Positions 43,199 through 53,693 of a stretch of 64,000 bases of DNA are shown piece by piece. Below the pieces are notes generated by a model that was not told where the DNA came from, did no database searches, and was given only the letters and a program-made list of their open reading frames with translations. Source of the DNA: Roseivirga misakiensis (GTDB lineage: Bacteria > Bacteroidota > Bacteroidia > Cytophagales > Cyclobacteriaceae); NCBI RefSeq assembly GCF_001747105.1, contig NZ_MDGQ01000005.1, forward strand, positions 1,798,001-1,862,000. Direction: 5' to 3'. How positions within the stretch are numbered: position 1 is the first letter of the stretch; each line of letters opens with the position of its first letter. Both the position numbers and the translations under genes were made by a program.

Positions 43199-44578
43199 TT
43201 ACCAGTGCCTGCCTAAGGTATAAGTACCCTGTCCTATTCTGATGAGCTCATATACCAAGTTGTGTATATCAGGTCTTACGTTGAGTTGATAGATTTTACT
43301 ATTATTTCTGGTTGGGTAAACCCGATTGGACAAGAAAATGAATAGTAAATCATTGGCGGGATCAGCCCAAACTAAGGTGCCAGTATACCCCGTGTGTCCA
43401 TAACTTTCAGGACTAGCGTCTTTAGCCACACTACTTAGGTTGGCATCATATTGCACCAACGGTTTATCAAAACCAAGACCTCTCCTATTTCCACTTTTAC
43501 AAAACTGGCAACGCGTAAATTCGGTAATGGCATCTTGGCTTAAATATCTTTTACCATCAAATTCTCCTCCATTCAAAAGCATTTGATAGACTTTCGCTAA
43601 GTCCTCGGCATTACTAAATAGTCCAGCATTTCCAGATACACCCAACATCATAGCAGCTCCTTCGTCATGCACGACACCATGTAATTGCTGCATTCGGAAA
43701 AAGGAATCCAATTCTGTAGGCACAATCCTTTCCAGTGGAAATAGCTCTCCAGCGTTGAAGCGTAATGTTTCGGCATTCAGGGGAATATAAAATTCATCAT
43801 AGAGAAACTCTTCGAAGGTTTTGCCTGTCAACCGCTTCACCAAGTCTGGAATCAAATAGAAGGTTAATCCTGAATAGAGATACTTTTTATCGTCACTTAC
43901 TTTAGATTTTCTAATTAGCTTGTAAATACGTTTTTCGATAAAATCTTTGTGCATAAACAGACCAGAGGAAGAAATACGGTATGGATACTTTGCTGAAGAA
44001 TCACTTTTCACCGTGCGGTTCCTATACCTTCCATTTTTCTTTTGCGATACCGACCAGTAAGGAATCCATGCTTTCAAACCTGCCTGATGTGCCAACACAT
44101 CTCGCATTATTAATTCCTTCTTTTTGCCCTTCGCTACCTTGGGGAAGTAGTATCCCATAGTTTGATCAGGATCGAAGAGGCCTAAATCGTACAACTTCAT
44201 TAATGCTAAAGTGGCCGCTGTAGTCTTAGTAACTGAGGCTAAATCATACAAATCCGTGAGCTGGACTTTGTTTTCTTTAGCATAAGTATGATAGCCAAAT
44301 GCTTTATGATAAAAGACCAGGCCTTTTCGAGCAATTAAAACTTGCCCTCCCGGAAAAGCCATCGAATCGATAGCTCTTTTCATAATCGTTTCTATTTCAG
44401 CGTCTAGCTTCTTTACGTCGAAACCAATTGGGTTTACTGGTCTATCTTTTAATCTATCTCCTACGCCAATATTTAAGGAAGTCGACTTTTGAGACTTGAG
44501 CAATGGTCGAGTTTGGGCGTTGACAGCACTAAAAAGTACTGTGATCATAAGATATATAAAAACCGATCGGCGCGACAT
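43199..44578 (-). CDS. serine hydrolase of the beta-lactamase/PBP family
   Basis: 459 residues from the ATG at 44578; a TTG at 44587 would add 3 residues and overlap the upstream stop. Signal peptide (SVFIYLMITVLFSAVNAQ). Class C-like motifs: S-V-T-K with the nucleophile near residue 115, Y-S-G in place of Y-x-N, and HTGYTG in place of K-T-G. The overall look, including DVLAHQAGLKAWIPYWSVSQ, resembles the C-terminal lactamase-like domain found fused to GH3 glycosidases in Bacteroidota; here it stands alone. Probably a peptidoglycan or ester hydrolase. Likely co-transcribed with mvaB. Confidence 0.9.
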   Translation of the reverse strand: MSRRSVFIYLMITVLFSAVNAQTRPLLKSQKSTSLNIGVGDRLKDRPVNPIGFDVKKLDAEIETIMKRAIDSMAFPGGQVLIARKGLVFYHKAFGYHTYAKENKVQLTDLYDLASVTKTTAATLALMKLYDLGLFDPDQTMGYYFPKVAKGKKKELIMRDVLAHQAGLKAWIPYWSVSQKKNGRYRNRTVKSDSSAKYPYRISSSGLFMHKDFIEKRIYKLIRKSKVSDDKKYLYSGLTFYLIPDLVKRLTGKTFEEFLYDEFYIPLNAETLRFNAGELFPLERIVPTELDSFFRMQQLHGVVHDEGAAMMLGVSGNAGLFSNAEDLAKVYQMLLNGGEFDGKRYLSQDAITEFTRCQFCKSGNRRGLGFDKPLVQYDANLSSVAKDASPESYGHTGYTGTLVWADPANDLLFIFLSNRVYPTRNNSKIYQLNVRPDIHNLVYELIRIGQGTYTLGRHW

Positions 44579-44583
44579 ATCTT

Positions 44584-45435
44584 TCAATTAACAGGAAAAA
44601 CGTCTAAGCTCATAATCATAGCTTTTTGGAATGCCTCCATATCTAGTCCCGAATTTCTATTTTCTTCGGTCAAGTATGCTAATAATTTTTCTGTGGCAAT
44701 ATTTCCTGTAAGGTCGTCATCGGCCATCGGACAACCACCAAAACCTTTAATGGCCGAGTCGAATCGAGCACAACCAGCATCTAAAGCGGCTTTTAGTTTT
44801 TCGTTGGTTTTATCGGGTACTGAATGAAAATGTGCACCAAACTCTATTTCTGGATGTGCCGCAATGCTATGTTTAAAAACACGTTCTATGGCGTCGGGTT
44901 TAGCTACCCCAATCGTATCAGAAAGGCTTATAATACTTGCGTTTATGGACTTCTGTTTATCGACAAACTCCGCGACTATTTCTTCATTAAAAGGTTCACC
45001 ATAAGGATTTCCGAATCCCATGGAGATATAGGTGACTAAGGTCTTGTTCGTACGAATACAAACATCTTGAATATCAGAAAGGGTGTTTAAAGCTTCAGCG
45101 ATCGACTTATTGGTATTTCGCTTTTGAAACTGTTCAGAAATTGATAGTGGAAACCCTAAATAGTCAATTTGATCAAACTTAGCGGCATCCTCTGCACCTC
45201 TCAGGTTAGCAACAATTGCCAAAAGTTTTGTCTTTGTTTCTGACAGATCGAGCTGGTCTAAAACTTCTGAGGTGTCTCTGAGTTGAGGGATGGCTTTTGG
45301 CGAAACAAAACTGCCAAAATCGATCGTATCGAAACCAACTTTGAGTAGCTGGTTGATATAACTCGCCTTTTTATCCGTAGGGATAAACTGATGCAAGCCC
45401 TGCATGGCATCTCGCGGACACTCTATAATTTTCAT
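44584..45435 (-). CDS. mvaB: hydroxymethylglutaryl-CoA lyase
   Basis: 283 residues. The catalytic set is present: ECPRDAMQG (Arg and Asp), GAHFHSVPDK (metal-binding histidines), and FGGCPMADDDLTGNIATEKL with the catalytic Cys. It splits HMG-CoA into acetoacetate and acetyl-CoA at the end of leucine breakdown. Homocitrate or other DRE-TIM enzymes are the main alternative, made unlikely by the GGCP loop. The serine-hydrolase gene begins 5 bp after its stop. Confidence 0.9.
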   Translation of the reverse strand: MKIIECPRDAMQGLHQFIPTDKKASYINQLLKVGFDTIDFGSFVSPKAIPQLRDTSEVLDQLDLSETKTKLLAIVANLRGAEDAAKFDQIDYLGFPLSISEQFQKRNTNKSIAEALNTLSDIQDVCIRTNKTLVTYISMGFGNPYGEPFNEEIVAEFVDKQKSINASIISLSDTIGVAKPDAIERVFKHSIAAHPEIEFGAHFHSVPDKTNEKLKAALDAGCARFDSAIKGFGGCPMADDDLTGNIATEKLLAYLTEENRNSGLDMEAFQKAMIMSLDVFPVN

Positions 45436-45503
45436 ACTTCAAGTTTACGGAAGAGAACTCACTACACAAAGTAATCTATACCTAAGCCTCAAGTTTTGGG
45501 CAT

Positions 45504-45531
45504 AAAAAAGGCCACTCCGTATAGAGTGGCC
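45504..45531 (-). terminator. intrinsic terminator of the fasciclin gene
   Basis: GGCCACTC (45510-45517) and GAGTGGCC (45524-45531) form a perfect 8-bp stem around CGTATA; on the minus strand a T6 tract follows. It lies 22 bp past the fasciclin stop. Confidence 0.88.
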
Positions 45532-45552
45532 CCAACAACATTAATACAACGA

Positions 45553-46050
45553 TTACATATTAGGAGGTAAAATCACCTTGTCGATGATGTGTACTACTCC
45601 ATTTTTTGCTTTCACGTCTGCAGCGATAACTTTCGCTCCACTAATCTTAACGTCACCATTGCCAATAGAAACAGTAACTTTTTGTCCATTCACAGTAGCA
45701 GCTTTCTGGCCATTAGATAAGTCCGTAGACATTACTTTACCAGCAACAACGTGGTAAGTAAGGATAGCCACTAATTTGTCCTTGTTTTCAGGCTTCAATA
45801 GCATATCTAAAGTACCTTTTGGTAAAGCAGCAAATGCTTCATCGGTTGGAGCAAAAACTGTAAAAGGACCATCGCCTTGTAAAGTTTCTACTAAACCACC
45901 TGCTTTCACAGCAGCTACTAAAGTTTTAAGGTTGTCTGCTCCAGCAGCTAAACCTACAATATCTTTTGATTGTGCGTTAGCAACTGAAGTTGTAAGCATT
46001 AAAGCGAACATTGCACCGAAAAGTGATCTCATTATTTTTTGAGTTTTCAT
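45553..46050 (-). CDS. fasciclin-domain secreted protein
   Basis: 165 residues. Signal peptide ([19 protein letters not shown]). One fasciclin domain fills the rest ([68 protein letters not shown]). Fasciclin domains mediate adhesion or surface sensing. It lies 74 bp downstream of an anti-sigma gene on the same strand, like mpt70/mpt83 beside SigK–RskA in Mycobacterium tuberculosis; it is likely a sigma-factor target. Confidence 0.95.
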   Translation of the reverse strand: MKTQKIMRSLFGAMFALMLTTSVANAQSKDIVGLAAGADNLKTLVAAVKAGGLVETLQGDGPFTVFAPTDEAFAALPKGTLDMLLKPENKDKLVAILTYHVVAGKVMSTDLSNGQKAATVNGQKVTVSIGNGDVKISGAKVIAADVKAKNGVVHIIDKVILPPNM

Positions 46051-46124
46051 AATAGAATAATTTGTTACATTTTGATTAAACTATCCTATATACGACCCGA
46101 CTTAGGTGCTTGGATTTTTGGATG

Positions 46125-46940
46125 CTAACTTTTTTTCAAAAAACCTTTAACAAAGGTTTTTTCTACTGTAGCAATTGGACTTCCACCTTCTTTTTCAAGG
46201 GTTACGGCAAAGGCTTGAACGTTTCCTTTGATCACTTTCAACTCCTGAACAAGCTTACTATGATCGAAAATGCCTGCGTCGATTGGGGCTAGACCCGGTT
46301 TGATCGCCCACAATTGATACTGATGTCCGTGTGGCGGCTCCGGAAGATTATCAACACTGATAAAAACTGAGTTATTATTCTTATTCCAAAATACGTTGGC
46401 AAAGGACTCTGGAGAAACATCCAAGCCATCCATACGCACATGGATATTATCTTCATTTAAGAAATGTGCTATTCTGAGCTCAGCATATTGAAGCTCTAGT
46501 CTATTATTATCAACTTGATTTGCCAATGTTTCTTGACTTGCTTCAAGAACTGTCAATTGGTCTTTTGCACTTTTAAACTGAGTGTAGAACATATAATTGA
46601 ACCCTAAACTCATCACCAAAAGAATACTCGCGGCTATAGACCATGCTGGGACTACATTTACTCTCTTAATTTTTATTTCTTCGTCTTCCAATACTTGTAA
46701 AAATTGTTCTTTCTCTGACTCTTTAATGGACAAGAGTGTTTTACGGAGTATATCTTTATTCGGTGCTTTATCTTCAGCTTGGGCGTACTGGTTAATACTG
46801 TCACGAATAGCATTTAGCTCATCTTGAATTTCAGGATGCTTATGTGCCATCTCGTCCACAGCTATCATTTCAGCGGTGTTTAATTCACCCGCCAGATAGG
46901 CTTCTAGTATGCCAGATTTTATGTATTCTTTTATATCCAT
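46125..46940 (-). CDS. RskA-type anti-sigma factor
   Basis: 271 residues. The N-terminal cytosolic part (AYLAGELNTAEMIAVDEMAH) would bind the sigma factor. One membrane helix sits at about 95-115 (WSIAASILLVMSLGFNYMFY), a coiled coil at about 120-145, and the RskA C-terminal domain (SVFISVDNLPEPPHGHQYQL; WAIKPGLAPIDAGIF) faces the periplasm. Signal-triggered proteolysis usually releases the sigma. It begins immediately after the sigma stop, with no gap. Confidence 0.92.
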   Translation of the reverse strand: MDIKEYIKSGILEAYLAGELNTAEMIAVDEMAHKHPEIQDELNAIRDSINQYAQAEDKAPNKDILRKTLLSIKESEKEQFLQVLEDEEIKIKRVNVVPAWSIAASILLVMSLGFNYMFYTQFKSAKDQLTVLEASQETLANQVDNNRLELQYAELRIAHFLNEDNIHVRMDGLDVSPESFANVFWNKNNNSVFISVDNLPEPPHGHQYQLWAIKPGLAPIDAGIFDHSKLVQELKVIKGNVQAFAVTLEKEGGSPIATVEKTFVKGFLKKS

Positions 46941-47498
46941 TTAGATAATAGACCTTAGCTGTTTTATGGCAAGCCTAATTCTAGTTTTAACAGTTCCCAA
47001 AGGGATTTTCAATTGCTCACAAATCTCCTTGTGCGTATACCCTTCAAAGAAAGACATGTTGATTAACTGCTGATGATCTGCAGGCAAGCTAGAGATAAGT
47101 TGCTTTAGGTAAATCTTCTCAGCTTCATCCTCTACAAGTACTTCCTCTGCCATATTTACGACTTCAGGAGTCTGTTTGGATTCTTGCGTCAATCGAAAGT
47201 CTTTCGTTCTGGTCTTGTCTATAGCTGCATTGCGGCTAATTCTAGCAAGCCAAGTGAAAAGCGTACCCTTCGAAGCGTCAAAGTTGATACCATTTTCCCA
47301 AATTTTCAATAAAACTGTTTGCAAAACATCTTCACTCATGGCATCGTCTTGGACCACCCTATTGATGATGTTCAACAATAGACTGCCATAATGCTCAAAT
47401 ACTAGACTTACCGCCTGTTTGTCCTTATCGGCTAACAGGTAGGCAATTTTGTCTTCGATTGACGTTGAGGCCACAAATGATTCTGCTGGATGATTCAC
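46941..47498 (-). CDS. ECF RNA polymerase sigma factor
   Basis: 185 residues. Region 2 (SLVFEHYGSLLLNIINRVVQ; AMSEDVLQTVLLKIW; TLFTWLARISRNAAID) and region 4 (LPADHQQLINMSFFEGYTHK; LKIPLGTVKTRIRLAIKQL) are complete. Start is GTG at 47498; no ATG precedes region 2. Together with the adjoining RskA-type anti-sigma it forms a regulated pair, and the fasciclin gene is a likely target. Confidence 0.95.
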   Translation of the reverse strand: MNHPAESFVASTSIEDKIAYLLADKDKQAVSLVFEHYGSLLLNIINRVVQDDAMSEDVLQTVLLKIWENGINFDASKGTLFTWLARISRNAAIDKTRTKDFRLTQESKQTPEVVNMAEEVLVEDEAEKIYLKQLISSLPADHQQLINMSFFEGYTHKEICEQLKIPLGTVKTRIRLAIKQLRSII

Positions 47499-47590
47499 TG
47501 AGTAATAATTCTACCTATAAACTTCAGTAGGTTAGTTTTGTTTAACTAAGTATTAAACTCGGCTTTCCTAGTGATGGCATAGGCCTAGAA

Positions 47591-48877
47591 TTAGTACCTT
47601 CTTTTCTTACTTTTGGGTTTTTGAGGATGATTGTTTTTTGCCGAAGGCTGATTCTTTGAGTAGCTCCATTTCTTCTTTTTTGGAGTTTCCTTGGGCTTTT
47701 TAGAAACTTGAGTAGCCTTTTTTATTGGGTGCGTGCCTACTTTATCTTTGGGTTCAAATCCTGCGATAACCTGGCTTGGAATTTTCTCTCCCAATAGTTT
47801 TTCAATTCCCAGTACAAGCTCCATTTCGTCAGCAGTAACCAAAGAAATAGCTTCGCCACTTGCTCCTGCCCTTCCTGTCCGACCTATCCTATGAACATAG
47901 TCTTCTGAAACATTAGGAAGTTCATAATTGACGACATGTGGTAATAATGGAATATCTAAACCACGAGCTGCTATATCGGTAGCCACCAAAACACGGACAG
48001 TGCCTTCTTTAAACCCTGCCAATGCATTAGTTCTTGCACCTTGGCTCTTATCGCCATGAATAGCCCTTGATGTTATACCACGTTGATCAAATTTCTTGCT
48101 CAACCTATTTGCCCCGTGTTTCGTCCGAGTAAAAACTAGTACTTGTTGCCAATCTCCTTCAGCAATCATTTTAATCAAGAGAGTAGCTTTGTTTCCTTTG
48201 TCCACATGGATGATTTTTTGGATAATTTTCTCCACAGCGGTATTCTCAGGCGTCGCCTCAACCATTTCTGGATCATACATAAATGATCCCGCTAGTTCTT
48301 TTATCTGTTTTGAGAATGTAGCCGAAAACAAGAGATTCTGTCTCCTATCGGGAATAATCGAAAGAATCTTCTTAATGTCTCTTAAGAAGCCCATGTCTAG
48401 CATACGATCGGCCTCATCCAATACAAGAATCTGAATTTGATCTAAGAATAGTAGTCTCTGGTTGTGTAAATCGAGTAACCTGCCTGGTGTCGCTACTAAA
48501 ATATCGACCCCGTTTTTTAATGCTCTAACTTGTGCCTGTTGCTTTACGCCACCAAAAATCACGGCAGTATCTAGGTGGAGAAATTCGCTATATGCATTAA
48601 CATTATCATAAATCTGGGCCGCTAATTCACGCGTTGGCGTCAGAATTAATGATCTTATTGGCTTTCTCTTACGCTGTTTCTCTTGGGAGAGAATCTCCAA
48701 AATGGGCAAAGTAAAACCAGCAGTTTTTCCTGTTCCAGTTTGCGCAGATGCTAATACGTCTTTACGATCGAGTATTACTGGAATAACTTTTTCTTGAATC
48801 GGAGATGGTTGATCGTAGCCAACTTTATCGATGGCATGTAATAAGGATTGGGATAATCCTAATGATTTGAATGTCAT
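47591..48877 (-). CDS. RhlE-like DEAD-box RNA helicase
   Basis: 428 residues. Full motif set: Q-motif region (YDQPSPIQEKVIP), AQTGTGKT, PTRELAAQ, TPGR, DEAD, SAT, and HRIGRTGRAG. The C-terminal 60 residues are basic and lysine-rich (KKPKETPKKKKW; KSKKRRY), an RNA-binding tail. It is a paralogue of the helicase at 5393-6631. The start is 110 bp downstream of metF on the same strand. Confidence 0.95.
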   Translation of the reverse strand: MTFKSLGLSQSLLHAIDKVGYDQPSPIQEKVIPVILDRKDVLASAQTGTGKTAGFTLPILEILSQEKQRKRKPIRSLILTPTRELAAQIYDNVNAYSEFLHLDTAVIFGGVKQQAQVRALKNGVDILVATPGRLLDLHNQRLLFLDQIQILVLDEADRMLDMGFLRDIKKILSIIPDRRQNLLFSATFSKQIKELAGSFMYDPEMVEATPENTAVEKIIQKIIHVDKGNKATLLIKMIAEGDWQQVLVFTRTKHGANRLSKKFDQRGITSRAIHGDKSQGARTNALAGFKEGTVRVLVATDIAARGLDIPLLPHVVNYELPNVSEDYVHRIGRTGRAGASGEAISLVTADEMELVLGIEKLLGEKIPSQVIAGFEPKDKVGTHPIKKATQVSKKPKETPKKKKWSYSKNQPSAKNNHPQKPKSKKRRY

Positions 48878-48987
48878 ATCAATGGTTTATGAAATGACAA
48901 CTCATACAAAGTTCCATTTCCAGGTGATGTGCAAAGGTAACTTGATTTAATAGGAATTAGCACATCTGCCTAAAGTATTAAATAGAA

Positions 48988-49941
48988 TCAGAAGAGTGCT
49001 TCCGCAATGCGCTTAGTCACTTGTGATTTACTCATTGTATAATAGTGTAAACATGGTACGCCTGCCGCCTTTAGCTCTTTGGATTGCTGAATTGCCCATT
49101 CTATACCTACTTCTCGTGCTGATTGATTGTCTTTGCAGTCATCTAAGGCATCCACCAAATCATCAGGTAAATCCACATGGAATACACTTGGCAACACACT
49201 CATTTGTTTTAAGGCGGTAATTGGCTTTAAACCTGGAATAATCGGTACGTCAATCCCAGCGTTCTTGCATTTTTCTACAAAGTCGAAGTATTTCTGATTA
49301 TCAAAAAACATTTGTGTCACGATATATTCCGCCCCCATGTCGACCTTTTGCTTCAAATATTTCAGGTCGGACTTTAAGCTAGGCGCTTCGAAATGTTTTT
49401 CTGGGTATCCGGCTACTCCTACACAAAAATCCGTCTCGTTTTGCTTGACTTCTTCATGCAGATACTCGCCGTTATTTAGATTGGTGACTTGGCGCAATAA
49501 CTCACTTGCATAAGAGTGTCCATTAGGTTCTGGCACAAAACGTCCTTCTGATTTTATGGCGTCACCTCGTAATACGAGTACATTATCTATCCCTAAGAAA
49601 TCTAGATCGATTAAAGCATTCTCTGTTTCCTCCTTTGAGAAACCGCCGCAGATAATGTGAGGAACCGCATCTACCCCATATTTATTGATAATGGCTGCAC
49701 AAATCCCAACCGTGCCTGGGCGTTTACGCGTTGATACTTTTTCTAGCAGATCATTTCCGCGGTCCTTGTAAACGTACTCTTCCCTATGATAAGTAACATC
49801 GATAAATGGTGGCTTAAACTCCATCAAAGGATCGATAGCATTAAAGATACTTTGTACGCTTTCGCCTTTTTTCGGCGGGAGAATTTCAAAGCTAAACAGT
49901 GTCTCCCCTTTAGCTTTTTTTATATGATCTGTTACTTTCAT
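48988..49941 (-). CDS. metF: methylenetetrahydrofolate reductase
   Basis: 317 residues, family length. FSFEILPPKKGE at the N-terminus, FIDVTYHREE, and VLVLRGDAI are typical. The flavoenzyme reduces 5,10-methylene-THF to 5-methyl-THF, the methyl donor for MetH. It starts 29 bp downstream of the metH gene on the same strand, as the last gene of a SAM-riboswitch operon. Confidence 0.96.
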   Translation of the reverse strand: MKVTDHIKKAKGETLFSFEILPPKKGESVQSIFNAIDPLMEFKPPFIDVTYHREEYVYKDRGNDLLEKVSTRKRPGTVGICAAIINKYGVDAVPHIICGGFSKEETENALIDLDFLGIDNVLVLRGDAIKSEGRFVPEPNGHSYASELLRQVTNLNNGEYLHEEVKQNETDFCVGVAGYPEKHFEAPSLKSDLKYLKQKVDMGAEYIVTQMFFDNQKYFDFVEKCKNAGIDVPIIPGLKPITALKQMSVLPSVFHVDLPDDLVDALDDCKDNQSAREVGIEWAIQQSKELKAAGVPCLHYYTMSKSQVTKRIAEALF

Positions 49942-49970
49942 TGCGTTTCGTTTGTGTTCAGGCTAGTTTT

Positions 49971-52658
49971 TTAGATATCGTAGGAAAGATTAGGCGCCAA
50001 CCATTTTTCTACCTCATCGATAGACTTATTTTTCCTTTTGGCATAGTCGATCACCTGATCTTTTTCAATTTTTCCAAGTCCGAAATATTTTGACTCTTCA
50101 TGCATAAAGTAGAAGCCAGAAACCGACGATGCAGGATACATCGCGAAGGATTCTGTCAAACTTATTCCGGTATTTTTCTCAACCTCTAGCAGGTTGAAAA
50201 GCAGTTCTTTTTCCGTATGGTCCGGGCAGGCCGGATAACCAGGTGCAGGACGAATTCCTTGATATTTCTCTTTTATTAAAGCTTCTCCATCTAAGTTTTC
50301 TGAGGCTGCATACCCCCATAATTCCTTCCTTACTTTTTCATGCATTAATTCTGCAAATGCTTCAGCCAGCCGATCAGCCACAGATTTGATCATAATTGAA
50401 TTATAATCATCGTGTTCTTTTTCATATTGGGCGACAAGTGGTTCAATACCAACTCCCGCTGTCACTGCGAAGCCACCGATATAATCGATTTTTTCGCTTT
50501 CTTTTGACGCTACAAAGTCGGCTAAGGAGAGATTAGGCAAGTCTTTCCCCTTTTTACCTTGCTGCCTTAGCATATGAAAGGTTGTCAACAATTGTGATCT
50601 AGATTCATCGGCATACACCTCTATGTCATCACCCACAGCATTTGCTGGATATAAACCCACCACCGCATTTGCATATAGCAAATCTTGGTCAATGATTTCT
50701 TTAATCATTATTTGGGCATCATCATAGAGCTTTTTGGCTTCCTCACCGATGACTTTGTTCTCGAAAATCTGAGGGAATTTCCCTTTCAGCATCCAGGTAG
50801 AAAAGAAAGGCGTCCAATCTATATAGCGGCTGATTTCCTCAATTGAATAGTCTTTGAAGACCTTATTACCAAGAAACGAAGGTTTGATACTCGTTTTATG
50901 TTTCCAATCGATTTTTGTCCTATTCGATTTTGCTGACTCGTAGCTGATGTAGTTTTTTACTTGTTTTCTATTCGCATGATCTTCTCGAAGTTGTGTATAC
51001 TCCGATTTCACACGGTTAAAAATGTTGTCGTATGTATCTGGACTGATTAATTCACCCGCCACTGGAACACTTTTCGAAGCATCTAAAACATGGACAACGG
51101 ATCCTGAATAAACTGGATCAATTTTCACCGCAGTGTGAATTCTTGAAGTAGTAGCCCCACCGATCATCAATGGAATTTTCAATCCACGACGCTCCATTTC
51201 TTTCGCTACGTGTACCATTTCATCTAAAGACGGGGTTATCAATCCACTCAGTCCGATGGCATCGACATTTTCTTCGACCGCTTTGTCGAGAATCTGTTCT
51301 GCAGGCACCATCACCCCCATATCAACGATATCGAAATTATTACAAGCCAAAACTACGCCCACGATATTCTTTCCTATATCATGTACATCGCCCTTAACAG
51401 TGGCTAAGAGTACCTTATAAGCAGACGAAGTATCATTATTAGCCGCTTTTTCAGCTTCTAAATAAGGTAATAAGTAGGCCACGGCTTTCTTCATAACTCG
51501 TGCACTTTTCACCACTTGAGGCAAAAACATTTTACCACTACCAAATAGGTCACCCACTACATTCATTCCGTCCATTAACGGCCCTTCAATGACATGCAAT
51601 GGCTTGTCATATTGCTGTCTCGCCTCTTCTGTATCTTCTTCTATAAACTCAACTATCCCCTTCACAAGGGCATGTTCAAGCCTTTTTTGAACAGATTCTC
51701 TCCTCCAAGAATCATCTTTGACCTGCTTTTTACCAGCGCCTTTAACAGTTTCGGCAAAATCAAGAAGCCTTTCAGTAGCATCAGACCTACGGTTTAGTAA
51801 GACATCTTCTACACGCTCGAGTAGGTCCTTGGGGATATCGTCATACACTTCCAGCATGGTAGGGTTTACAATACCCATATCCATTCCCTCTTTTATCGCA
51901 TGATAAAGAAATGCAGAGTGCATGGCCTCTCGCACCTTATTATTGCCCCTAAAAGAAAATGAGACATTAGAAACTCCTCCACTTACATGAGCACCTGGAA
52001 GGTTTTCACGAATCCATTTTGTAGCTCGAAAGAAATCAGTGGCGTTATTATTATGTTCTTCGATACCAGTAGCAACTGGAAATATATTAGGGTCAAAAAT
52101 GATGTCGTTTTGAGGAAAATTCACCACATCAATAAGTAGATCATATGATCGTTTACATATTTCCACTCTCCTTTCATAGGAATCTGCCTGCCCATGCTCA
52201 TCGAACGCCATCACAATCACGGCTGCTCCATATCGCTTTACTTTTTTAGCTTGCTCAATGAATTTCTCCTCTCCTTCCTTTAAGGAAATTGAATTCACAA
52301 CACCCTTTCCTTGAATACACTTAAGTCCCGCCTCTATAATTTCCCACTTAGAGGAGTCAACCATGATGGGAATTCTTGATATATCTGGTTCTGCGGCAAT
52401 AAGGTTCAGGAACTTAATCATGGCCTGCTTTCCATCAAGCATTCCTTCATCCATATTCACATCAAGAATTTGGGCACCGCCCTCCACTTGATTTCTCGCG
52501 ATCTCAAGTGCAGCTTCATAATTCTCTTCTTGAATTAGGCGTGCAAACTTTCTCGAACCTGTCACATTAGTACGCTCACCAACATTCACGAAATTTGACT
52601 CTGGTGTTACAATGAGTGGCTCAAGACCTGAAAGCTGAAGTGATACTCGATTAGTCAT
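49971..52658 (-). CDS. metH: cobalamin-dependent methionine synthase, pterin/B12/activation part
   Basis: 895 residues, lacking the N-terminal homocysteine domain of single-chain MetH. Domains in order: pterin-binding ([20 protein letters not shown]), B12 cap, B12-binding with the lower ligand histidine at about 425 ([15 protein letters not shown]), and the SAM-binding reactivation domain from about 560 ([17 protein letters not shown]). It transfers methyl from methyl-THF via cobalamin to homocysteine, working with the separate subunit encoded upstream. The ATG overlaps the upstream gene by 8 bp. Confidence 0.96.
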   Translation of the reverse strand: MTNRVSLQLSGLEPLIVTPESNFVNVGERTNVTGSRKFARLIQEENYEAALEIARNQVEGGAQILDVNMDEGMLDGKQAMIKFLNLIAAEPDISRIPIMVDSSKWEIIEAGLKCIQGKGVVNSISLKEGEEKFIEQAKKVKRYGAAVIVMAFDEHGQADSYERRVEICKRSYDLLIDVVNFPQNDIIFDPNIFPVATGIEEHNNNATDFFRATKWIRENLPGAHVSGGVSNVSFSFRGNNKVREAMHSAFLYHAIKEGMDMGIVNPTMLEVYDDIPKDLLERVEDVLLNRRSDATERLLDFAETVKGAGKKQVKDDSWRRESVQKRLEHALVKGIVEFIEEDTEEARQQYDKPLHVIEGPLMDGMNVVGDLFGSGKMFLPQVVKSARVMKKAVAYLLPYLEAEKAANNDTSSAYKVLLATVKGDVHDIGKNIVGVVLACNNFDIVDMGVMVPAEQILDKAVEENVDAIGLSGLITPSLDEMVHVAKEMERRGLKIPLMIGGATTSRIHTAVKIDPVYSGSVVHVLDASKSVPVAGELISPDTYDNIFNRVKSEYTQLREDHANRKQVKNYISYESAKSNRTKIDWKHKTSIKPSFLGNKVFKDYSIEEISRYIDWTPFFSTWMLKGKFPQIFENKVIGEEAKKLYDDAQIMIKEIIDQDLLYANAVVGLYPANAVGDDIEVYADESRSQLLTTFHMLRQQGKKGKDLPNLSLADFVASKESEKIDYIGGFAVTAGVGIEPLVAQYEKEHDDYNSIMIKSVADRLAEAFAELMHEKVRKELWGYAASENLDGEALIKEKYQGIRPAPGYPACPDHTEKELLFNLLEVEKNTGISLTESFAMYPASSVSGFYFMHEESKYFGLGKIEKDQVIDYAKRKNKSIDEVEKWLAPNLSYDI

Positions 52659-53679
52659 TTGATTCGGCTTTAGTCAAGAATTCTAATTGTGTCGAACGAG
52701 GAGTAACGCTTTTTGCTCTCTCTGCAATTAATTTGATATGATCTGGTGTAGTGCCACAACAACCACCTACAATATTCAAAAAGCCTTCTTCTAAGAAATC
52801 ACCAACAAGAGAGGCCATTTGCTCTGGCGTTTGATCATATTCCCCAAACTCGTTCGGTAATCCAGCATTCGGATGAGCGCTAGTATTGAAAGGTGACTTT
52901 TTGGAAAGAATCTCAACGTAAGGTCTCAGTTGCTCCGCACCAAGCGCACAATTCAATCCAATAGATAGTAATGGCACGTGTGATAATGAGATTAAAAATG
53001 CTTCTGTCGTCTGCCCAGATAGCGTTCTCCCACTAGCATCGGTTATGGTACCTGAAACCATAATTGGCCATTGTCTACCTTTTTTATCGAATACATTTTC
53101 AATGGCAAACAGTGCTGCTTTGGCATTAAGGGTATCAAAAACCGTTTCAACTAAAAGAATATCTACACCACCATCAATTAAAGCGGTGACTTGTTCCTCA
53201 TAAGCTTCTACGAGTGCATCATAGGTAACCGCTCGAAACCCTGGATCATTTACGTCTGGGGAAAGCGAAGCAGTCCTATTCGTTGGGCCCATTGAACCCG
53301 CCACAAATCGGGGTTTATTTGGTTCTTTTAAAGTGATTTCTTCCGCGACTTCTTTGGCAATTTTCGCCGAGTAATAATTGATGTCGTAAACGGCATCTTC
53401 GAGGTTGTAATCGGCTTGAGCAATTGTAGTTCCGCTAAATGTATTGGTTTCAACTATATCTGCTCCTGCTAGAAAATATTGCTTATGGATGTCTTTGATT
53501 ATATCAGGGCGAGTAATTGAAAGTAAATCATTGTTACCCTTCAAAGGACTATCATGATCTTTAAATCGATCCCCTCTAAAATCCTCTTCTTCTAAATCAT
53601 GCCGCTGGATCATGGTACCCATAGCCCCATCAAGCACTAAAATTCTTTCTTTTAGAATCTCTTTTATGCGTTTCGCCAT
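52651..53679 (-). CDS. homocysteine S-methyltransferase subunit (MetH N-terminal domain)
   Basis: 342 residues: the homocysteine-binding barrel alone ([20 protein letters not shown]). The zinc ligands C in GLNCALG and CC in [12 protein letters not shown] are present. It forms the first subunit of a split methionine synthase and needs the next protein for cobalamin chemistry. It is the first gene after the SAM-I riboswitch, with the start codon 14 nt past the aptamer. Confidence 0.95.
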   Translation of the reverse strand: MAKRIKEILKERILVLDGAMGTMIQRHDLEEEDFRGDRFKDHDSPLKGNNDLLSITRPDIIKDIHKQYFLAGADIVETNTFSGTTIAQADYNLEDAVYDINYYSAKIAKEVAEEITLKEPNKPRFVAGSMGPTNRTASLSPDVNDPGFRAVTYDALVEAYEEQVTALIDGGVDILLVETVFDTLNAKAALFAIENVFDKKGRQWPIMVSGTITDASGRTLSGQTTEAFLISLSHVPLLSIGLNCALGAEQLRPYVEILSKKSPFNTSAHPNAGLPNEFGEYDQTPEQMASLVGDFLEEGFLNIVGGCCGTTPDHIKLIAERAKSVTPRSTQLEFLTKAESND

Positions 53680-53693
53680 TTTTTGTCTTTATG

